Shown: positions 13,994 through 18,583 of the stretch, one piece after another
Layout: each line of letters begins with the position of its first letter
How positions within the stretch are numbered: position 1 is the stretch's first letter
Source of the DNA: an uncultured Verrucomicrobia subdivision 3 bacterium
Lineage (GTDB): Bacteria; Verrucomicrobiota; Verrucomicrobiae; Limisphaerales; CAMLLE01
Length of the DNA: 18,583 bases
Reading direction: 5' to 3'
Assembly: GCA_946480555.1 (NCBI GenBank)
Contig: CAMLLE010000008.1
Coordinates: 1-18,583, forward strand
The notes under the pieces: generated by a model
What the model was told of the DNA's origin: nothing
Database searches by the model: none
The model's input: only the letters and a program-made list of their open reading frames with translations
Translations under genes and position numbers: made by a program

Positions 13994-14029
13994 GTGAAAC
14001 GTGGCGCGTGACTCGAATTCACGTTTCAC
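13994..14029. repeat. 10-bp perfect inverted repeat after sucD
   Basis: GTGAAACGTG (13994-14003) pairs perfectly with CACGTTTCAC (14020-14029) across 16 bases. The whole 64-bp spacer is built from related words (GCGCGTGAC twice, TCACGACTCGCG). There is no T-run, so a terminator is unlikely; a transcript-stabilising hairpin or dispersed repeat is more plausible. Confidence 0.6.
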
Positions 14030-14044
14030 GTATCACGACTCGCG

Positions 14045-14929
14045 ATGTCGTTGCTCGATTTCATCCTGAACGCCGCTGCGCTGCTGCTCTGGTTCAGCTG
14101 GCGTTCAGCCGGACACGATCCGCTCGCCACCGCGCGGGCGGCCACACTGGCGGGAACCATCCGGCCGACGCGGTCGCATCGGCTTCAACGTGGCCAATTC
14201 CTGTTCTTCCTCGTCGTACTGCTGTTCGTCCGCGCAGCGCTTTACGTCGGCATTGGCCCAGCGCTGGATTGGGTTCCAAAGTTGAATCTCGGAGTGATCA
14301 ATCTTCCGTTTCGCGCGTCCGACTTTCTTCAACAACTGCTCTATTCCATTCTTAGCTTCCTGCGCCTGTTTCTGGTGTTTCATTTCTGGCTCGTGATCCT
14401 GACGCTGGTGAACCGGCGCATTGGGAATCCAGACGCAATCCATCGTTTGATCCTGCTTCAGTTGGGAAGATTGGCGTCGTGGCCAGCGTGGACGCTGCTC
14501 GCGACACCAGCTGCAGCCGGTGCGTTGCTGTGGCTGGCGGCCGCACCCGCACTGTCGAAGCTCGGAGTCGTTCATTGGGCGAGTTCGGGGTTGATCCTCG
14601 TGCTGCAGTCGCTTCTCGTCGGCACCAGCGTTTACCTCAGCCTGGGCTTGCTCATCCCGGCAATCCTGCTGCTGCATTGGATCGCGAGCTACGTTTACCT
14701 CGGTTCCAGCCGGGTTTGGGACTTCATCGCGACGAGCGCCACGAACTTCCTGCGTCCCTTGCCGAAACTTCGCATCGGGAAGCTGTACCTGACTCCATTG
14801 GTTGGAATCGCAATCGTGCTGGCTGTCGCAAACGTGCTGACAATTGCGAAGTGGATTGCACAGTGGCGCTACTTTTCGGGAAGTGCGTTCGCGCGCTGCA
14901 TGGATCAGCTGATTCTCTGGCCGCGATGA
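14045..14929 (+). CDS. Polytopic membrane protein, possibly YggT-like
   Basis: The 294-residue protein has about six hydrophobic segments, near residues 4-20, 51-70, 99-121, 148-169, 180-214 and 249-266. The segment VYLGSSRVWDFIATSATNFLRPLPKLRIGKLYLTPLVGIA (217-256) resembles the YggT family pattern, in which a span is followed by an amphipathic stretch, a Pro/Arg turn and a further span. That resemblance is weak. There is no catalytic motif I recognise. The ATG at 14045 has no strong Shine-Dalgarno sequence and is preceded by an inverted repeat. It follows sucD on the same strand after 64 bases and ends 54 bases from the end of the convergent kinase gene. Its function is unknown. Confidence 0.82.
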   Translation: MSLLDFILNAAALLLWFSWRSAGHDPLATARAATLAGTIRPTRSHRLQRGQFLFFLVVLLFVRAALYVGIGPALDWVPKLNLGVINLPFRASDFLQQLLYSILSFLRLFLVFHFWLVILTLVNRRIGNPDAIHRLILLQLGRLASWPAWTLLATPAAAGALLWLAAAPALSKLGVVHWASSGLILVLQSLLVGTSVYLSLGLLIPAILLLHWIASYVYLGSSRVWDFIATSATNFLRPLPKLRIGKLYLTPLVGIAIVLAVANVLTIAKWIAQWRYFSGSAFARCMDQLILWPR

Positions 14930-14983
14930 GATATGAGGAAGCGGACTTGTGTGACCGTGCCCCTGCAACCCTGGGGAAACAGC

Positions 14984-16084
14984 TTACTGAGCGCCCGCCG
15001 AGGGCAGCTTCACCATCACTGTCGTGCCCGATCCCATTTCACTTTGGATGGTGAGCGTGCCGCCGTGAAGTTCCGTGAGCCGTTTACAGATCGTTAATCC
15101 CAGTCCGAGCCCCTGCTGTTCGTGCATCTTGCGATCGAACTGCATGTAGGCGCCGATCTTGTTGATGTGCTCGGTGGAAAGGCCGCGGCCGCGATCCGCT
15201 ACAGTGAGGACCACGTGACTGCCAACTTCGGTCAACGTCACTTTTACGGGTGAGCCCTGCGGAGAGAACTTCAACGAATTTTGGACCAGTTCGCCGACGA
15301 TCTTGCCGAGATATTCCTCCGACATTGGAACCGGCACATCCGAGACATCCATCAGCACATCATCCGGGCGATTCGCAGTGTGTGCCTGATCACGTGTCTG
15401 TTGTTCGATCAAGGCTGCGGGCGCAACGGTTTGCTTCCGGAGAAGCGATTGAAGCTTTTGCGGATCGGTGCCCAGCAATTCGAGCTGGGCGAAGATCAGG
15501 AAGTTTTCGACCAGATGTTCGAGCCGTTTGCCGGATTGGTAAATCACCTGCCCCATTTCCGAGATTTCCTCCGGCTGAAGCGAGGCGGCGTCTGAGGTCA
15601 GAATTTCCCCGTAAGCCAGAATGCCATTCAGCGGCGTCCGCAATTCGTGCGGCAGCATCATGCTGATGTTTTCCCGCAGGTCAGCGAGTTTCTTTTCCGC
15701 TTCCTGGCGGACAACGTTGACCTTCTTCAACCGCACGTCCACAGCGGCGTAAAGCGCCTCAATCGTAAACGGCTTGGGCAGGTAGTCGTCCGCGCCGAGT
15801 TCCATTCCGTGGCGCATGCCCGCCTGATCAGCAAGGCCGGTCATAAGGATGAAGGGAATCGTGGCAGTCGATGGTTCGCTGCGAAGCGCGGACAACGTGC
15901 GATAGCCGTCAACCTTGTCCATGTTGACGTCGCACAGGATCAGATCGGGAAGTTCCTTCTTGGCGAGCTCGATGCCCTTTTCGCCATTCTCAGCTTCAAC
16001 GACTTCGAACCCGTTTTGACGCAACGCAAGGTTGATCATTTCCCGCAACCACTCTTCGTCATCGATGACCAGGATTTTTCGCAT
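14984..16084 (-). CDS. Receiver-histidine kinase hybrid (REC-HisKA-HATPase)
   Basis: The 366-residue soluble protein begins with a receiver domain (about 2-120): acidic pair in VIDDEEW, phospho-acceptor Asp52 (LCDVNMDKVDG) and Lys104 (YLPKPF). A coiled helix (120-140) leads to HisKA with His146 (PHELRTPLNG) and an HATPase domain with N-box Asn269 (VQNSLKFSP), DRGRG at 297-301 and GLGLGLTICKRL at 325-336. There is no membrane span and no sensor domain. It therefore probably receives a phosphate or signal through its N-terminal receiver and acts in a phosphorelay. The Pro before the active His replaces the more usual Ser. Start at the ATG giving MRKILVIDDEEW; a candidate promoter sits just upstream. 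No partner regulator is in the window. Confidence 0.92.
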   Translation of the reverse strand: MRKILVIDDEEWLREMINLALRQNGFEVVEAENGEKGIELAKKELPDLILCDVNMDKVDGYRTLSALRSEPSTATIPFILMTGLADQAGMRHGMELGADDYLPKPFTIEALYAAVDVRLKKVNVVRQEAEKKLADLRENISMMLPHELRTPLNGILAYGEILTSDAASLQPEEISEMGQVIYQSGKRLEHLVENFLIFAQLELLGTDPQKLQSLLRKQTVAPAALIEQQTRDQAHTANRPDDVLMDVSDVPVPMSEEYLGKIVGELVQNSLKFSPQGSPVKVTLTEVGSHVVLTVADRGRGLSTEHINKIGAYMQFDRKMHEQQGLGLGLTICKRLTELHGGTLTIQSEMGSGTTVMVKLPSAGAQ

Positions 16085-16099
16085 GCCCACGGCGAGCGT

Positions 16100-16128
16100 C
16101 TTATCGCAGATCACTGAGTGTCTATCAA
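16100..16128 (-). promoter_or_regulatory. Possible promoter for the receiver-kinase gene
   Basis: Read on the minus strand, TTGATA (16123-16128) and GATAAG (16100-16105) are 17 bases apart. The predicted start would lie about ten bases before the ATG at 16084, so it would support that start over an extended one and imply an almost leaderless transcript. Confidence 0.3.
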
Positions 16129-16369
16129 CTGGCAAAAATTGAGTCACAGGCGTATCCATCGCGCGCACGGCTGGGAGAGAGCAATGGCTGTGCCCTCGAA
16201 GGCGATCCCGCGCGCGCTAAGTTCGGCAATTCGAAGTTCTTGGAAAGAATTGAATTGTCGGGAAAACCCCATCACCGCGTCAGACTTCAAGCATGCGATC
16301 GATTTACCACCAAGCTGGAATGCCAGTTCGCGGAAAAGCAGTTCTGCTGAATTGGTATCGCCGAAAAGC
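16129..16369. other. Spacer between EF-P terminator and kinase gene, no gene supported
   Basis: Together with the promoter region, this leaves 338 bases (16085-16422) without a confident gene. A 75-codon minus-strand frame (16144-16371) and a 102-codon plus-strand frame (16118-16426) cross it, but both run through the terminator hairpin and neither shows a recognisable domain or ribosome site. No repeats like those in the other spacers are obvious. Confidence 0.4.
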
Positions 16370-16394
16370 AAAACCCGCCCGAAGGGCGGGTTTT
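16370..16394 (-). terminator. Intrinsic terminator after efp
   Basis: AAAACCCGCCC (16370-16380) pairs perfectly with GGGCGGGTTTT (16384-16394) across three bases. On the minus strand it follows the efp stop by 28 bases, ends in TTTT and is followed by GCTTTT. The flanking A-run on the other side could let it work in both directions. Confidence 0.85.
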
Positions 16395-16422
16395 GCCGTG
16401 AAGTTGAACTAAAACCGGAAGC

Positions 16423-16980
16423 TTAAGCGCGTTCCATGTACTTGCCCGTACGCGTATCCACCTTGATCTTCTCGCCGGTCTTGATGAACAGCGGCGCCTG
16501 GACGGTGATGCCAGTTTCAAGCGTGACGGCCTTCTGGACGTTGTTCGCGGAATCGCCGCGGATGCCTTCCGGCGCGTCAGTGACCGTGAGCACCACGCTG
16601 GACGGCAGTTCGACGGAAACCGCCTTTTCCTCAACGAACGTGACCGTGACCACGCCGTTCTCGACGAGATAATCCTTCGCGTCGCCGACGAGTTCCGGGG
16701 TGAGCGTCACGGTTTCATAGCTTTCCGGATTGGTGAAAACGTAATCCTGCCCGTCCTTGTAGCTGAACTCCATCTTGGTGGTGATCATCGGGATGGGTTC
16801 GATGCGCTCGGTGGAACTGAGGCGGATGTCGGAAGATTTGCCGGTGCGGATGCTGCGGAGCGTGGCCTGCACGAAGGCGCGGAGGTTTCCGGGGGTGCGG
16901 TGCTGGAAATCGAGGACGACGCAGATGTCGCCGTTGTAATTGATCGCCATTCCTTTCCGGAGGTCGTTTGCTGTTGCCAT
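16423..16980 (-). CDS. efp: Elongation factor P with an Asn loop tip
   Basis: EF-P helps ribosomes form peptide bonds at polyproline stretches. The 185-residue protein has the three-domain EF-P layout: KOW-like domain (about 1-64, RKGMAINYNGDICVVLDFQH), the OB domain (65-128, with MEFSYKDGQDYVFTNPESYE) and the C-terminal OB domain with GIRGDSANNVQKAVTLETG, IKTGEKIKVDTRTGKYMERA. The loop that carries the modified residue reads RTPGNLRAFVQ. By alignment with E. coli PGKGQAF, the tip Lys34 is replaced by Asn32, with Arg34 two residues on. So the lysyl and rhamnosyl modifications known elsewhere are not expected at that residue. The ATG at 16980 gives MATANDLRKGM; no clear Shine-Dalgarno sequence is present. 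It is divergent from pgk. Confidence 0.95.
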   Translation of the reverse strand: MATANDLRKGMAINYNGDICVVLDFQHRTPGNLRAFVQATLRSIRTGKSSDIRLSSTERIEPIPMITTKMEFSYKDGQDYVFTNPESYETVTLTPELVGDAKDYLVENGVVTVTFVEEKAVSVELPSSVVLTVTDAPEGIRGDSANNVQKAVTLETGITVQAPLFIKTGEKIKVDTRTGKYMERA

Positions 16981-17034
16981 AAAGATCTGTGTAAAACGCG
17001 TTTCCGACCGGTGTTTCCGGGCCGGGAGCCGAGC

Positions 17035-17062
17035 AAAGTAGCCAAGGATTCCGGGATTGCAA
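17035..17062 (-). promoter_or_regulatory. Possible promoter for efp
   Basis: On the minus strand TTGCAA (17057-17062) and TACTTT (17035-17040) are 16 bases apart, placing a start about 50 bases before the efp ATG. The -10 element is a weak match. Confidence 0.3.
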
Positions 17063-17131
17063 GTGTGGAATTCCGCCAAAAAACGGGAACTCTTTCGCAA
17101 TTTCCCGCAATCGCCGCGGCCTTGAATCGTT

Positions 17132-17159
17132 TTGACTCACCGCGCGAGTCGGATATTCT
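17132..17159 (+). promoter_or_regulatory. Probable sigma70-type promoter for pgk
   Basis: TTGACT (17132-17137) and TATTCT (17154-17159) are 16 bases apart; the -35 element matches consensus at five of six positions. A start near 17166 gives a leader of about 70 bases. GACTC (17134-17138) and GAGTC (17145-17149) form a small dyad overlapping the -35 and spacer, a possible operator. Confidence 0.5.
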
Positions 17160-17235
17160 CCCCGCTCTTGTTCCCGGGAGAACACCGGATACTGATGGAC
17201 CGCCGATAAACCCGCGGCAATTTGGAGTTTAATTT

Positions 17236-18489
17236 ATGGCTAAGCTGACAATTCGTGACCTGAATGTTCGTGGCAAACGCGTTTTCCTCCGCGTCGATTA
17301 CAACGTGCCGCTCGAAGAAAAAGACGGCCAGATGGTGATCACCGACGACACCCGCATCAAGGAAACGCTCCCCACGCTCAAGCTGCTCATTGAACAGGGC
17401 GGCAAGCTGATTCTCACCGCGCATCTCGGCCGTCCGAAAGGCCAGCGCGAAGCGACGATGTCGCTCCGTCCCGTCGCGGCCCGCCTCGCCGACATGCTCG
17501 CACGACCGGTCGCGTTCGTTGACGATTGCATCGGCGAAAAGGTCGAAAAGACCGTCAGCATCATGAAGGACGGCGACATCGTTCTCCTTGAGAACGTGCG
17601 TTACTACAACGAAGAGGAGAAGAACGATCCGGCTTTTGCCGAGAAGCTCGCGAAGGTGGCGGATGTATATGTGAACGACGCGTTCGGCGCCGCTCATCGC
17701 GCGCATGCCTCGACCGAGGGCGTGGCTCGCATCGTCGCCAAGCGCGGCGGTCCGTGCGCGGCGGGCTTGCTCATGGAACGCGAACTTAAGTTCCTCGGTG
17801 ACGAACTCGAAAACCCTGCCAAGCCTTTCGTGGTCATCCTCGGCGGCGCCAAGGTTTCCGACAAAATCAAAGTCATCGATCGCCTGCTCGAAAAAGCGGA
17901 CACGATCATCATCGGCGGCGCGATGGCCTATACCTTCAAGCTCGCTCAGGGTTTCAAGGTTGGTAAATCGCTGGTTGAACCGGACAAGACCGATGTCGCT
18001 CTCGCCGCTTTGGATAAGGCGAAGAAGCGCGGCGTGCAATTCCTCCTGCCGATCGACAACACCGTCGCGACACCCGTCGTGACCGACAAGTTGAACAAGA
18101 AGGGCAAGCCGATCATCGACTTGAACAATCCGCGCGTGAATGCCGATGACAACATTCCGGACAGCGAAGAAGGCGTGGACATCGGACCGGCGACGATCGA
18201 GAAGTTCCGCCAGGTTTGCCTCGGTGCGAAGACCGTCCTTTGGAACGGACCGATGGGCATTTTTGAAGACAAGCGTTTCGCTGTCGGCACCAACGGCGTT
18301 GCCGCCGCAGTAGCCGAAGCTACACAAAACGGCGCCAAGTCGATCATCGGCGGCGGCGACAGCGTGAAGGCGATCAACAAAGCCGGCCTTGGCAGCAAAG
18401 TGACCTTCATGAGCACCGGCGGCGGTGCGAGCCTGGAATTCCTGGAAGGCGCAGTCCTCCCCGGCGTCGCGGCGCTGTCTGACAAGTAA
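17236..18489 (+). CDS. pgk: Phosphoglycerate kinase
   Basis: Pgk transfers phosphate from 1,3-bisphosphoglycerate to ADP in glycolysis, and in reverse in gluconeogenesis. The 417 residues are slightly above the usual bacterial 390-400. Signatures are FLRVDYNVPLEE, LTAHLGRPKG, LLENVRYYNEEEKND, VNDAFGAAHRAHAST, VILGGAKVSDKIKVI, WNGPMGIFE and the nucleotide-binding GGGDSVKAI with STGGGASLEFLEG near the end. GGAG at 17224-17227 sits eight bases before the ATG, the clearest ribosome site in the window, and fits strong expression. It has its own promoter candidate and is divergent from efp. A long hairpin and the beginning of another gene follow, so it may lead a glycolytic operon. Confidence 0.97.
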   Translation: MAKLTIRDLNVRGKRVFLRVDYNVPLEEKDGQMVITDDTRIKETLPTLKLLIEQGGKLILTAHLGRPKGQREATMSLRPVAARLADMLARPVAFVDDCIGEKVEKTVSIMKDGDIVLLENVRYYNEEEKNDPAFAEKLAKVADVYVNDAFGAAHRAHASTEGVARIVAKRGGPCAAGLLMERELKFLGDELENPAKPFVVILGGAKVSDKIKVIDRLLEKADTIIIGGAMAYTFKLAQGFKVGKSLVEPDKTDVALAALDKAKKRGVQFLLPIDNTVATPVVTDKLNKKGKPIIDLNNPRVNADDNIPDSEEGVDIGPATIEKFRQVCLGAKTVLWNGPMGIFEDKRFAVGTNGVAAAVAEATQNGAKSIIGGGDSVKAINKAGLGSKVTFMSTGGGASLEFLEGAVLPGVAALSDK

Positions 18490-18498
18490 TTCTCCTCC

Positions 18499-18568
18499 TC
18501 GTTCTCGTTCTTGTCCTCCTCCTCGAACAAAAATCGAGGACGATGACGAAGGACGAGGACGAGAACGA
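18499..18568. repeat. Long purine/pyrimidine hairpin after pgk
   Basis: A pyrimidine-rich arm (18499-18517) can pair over 19 positions with a purine-rich arm (18550-18568), two of them as G-U pairs in RNA. CCTCG (18521-18525) and CGAGG (18535-18539) form an inner stem around a nine-base loop. Each arm is made of repeated CCTCGTTC- or GGACGA-like words. It fills most of the spacer after pgk. No T-run follows, so it looks more like an mRNA-stabilising or dispersed element than a terminator. Confidence 0.65.
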
Positions 18569-18573
18569 TTAAT

Positions 18574-18583
18574 ATGAACAAAG
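18574..18583 (+). CDS. Start of a further gene, cut by the window end
   Basis: ATGAACAAAG gives Met-Asn-Lys before the sequence stops. The same strand and the close distance to pgk suggest a co-transcribed gene. Triosephosphate isomerase (tpiA) often follows pgk and can begin this way, but ten bases cannot prove it. Confidence 0.3.

Noticed and set aside
16144..16371. A 75-codon minus-strand frame downstream of efp
   Set aside because: Its start lies inside the efp terminator hairpin and no domain or ribosome site is visible. Coding cannot be excluded but is not supported.
17137..18327. A 396-codon minus-strand frame
   Set aside because: It is antisense to pgk and runs through the pgk promoter; no domain is seen.

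Overview
The window is an 18.6 kb stretch of GC-rich chromosome carrying housekeeping genes on both strands. I see no tRNA, rRNA, CRISPR array, transposase or phage gene. The gene set and style (a SufU/SufT/SufS cluster, sucC and sucD split by a VOC gene, an unusual EF-P loop, spacers full of short palindromic repeats) suggest a member of the Verrucomicrobiota, perhaps Pedosphaera/Limisphaerales-like. That placement is inference from remembered family resemblance, not from a search.

Layout. 1-4030: an iron-sulfur assembly operon on the + strand: sufU, sufT, sufS, a DUF1858-like/rhodanese fusion, and an IscU/NifU-type scaffold. It is followed by an overlooked 58-residue membrane peptide and a strong intrinsic terminator. 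4031-4234 holds nothing I can identify. 4235-4885 (-): an orphan protein of unknown function. 5070-7808 (+): prmC, murA and a small membrane-anchored protein, with a long inverted repeat between prmC and murA. 7896-8423 (-): a PduO-type corrinoid adenosyltransferase. 8554-8793 (+): a LapA-like two-helix membrane protein. 9003-9980 (-): an exported N-acetylmuramoyl-L-alanine amidase. 10106-13980 (+): citrate synthase, sucC, a VOC-fold protein and sucD. 14045-14929 (+): a polytopic membrane protein. 14984-16084 (-): a receiver/histidine-kinase hybrid. 16423-16980 (-): elongation factor P. 17236-18489 (+): phosphoglycerate kinase, followed by the first bases of another gene.

How the genes work together. 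The first block makes and delivers Fe-S clusters: SufS releases sulfur, SufU and the IscU-like protein are sulfur acceptor or scaffold candidates, and SufT helps maturation. The middle blocks serve cell-wall synthesis and remodelling (murA, amidase), release-factor methylation (prmC) and cobalamin adenosylation. gltA, sucC and sucD are TCA-cycle steps. pgk is glycolytic and EF-P is translational.

The most notable points are: two different Fe-S scaffold types around one cysteine desulfurase; a rhodanese domain with Asp at the catalytic Cys position; a VOC protein lacking the usual metal ligands between sucC and sucD; EF-P with Asn at the loop tip; and spacers built from several unrelated repeat families, two of which appear to carry the Shine-Dalgarno sequence of the next gene. 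I did not find a convincing new multi-gene system. The candidates for novelty are the small conserved-looking peptide, the orphan protein and the spacer repeats.
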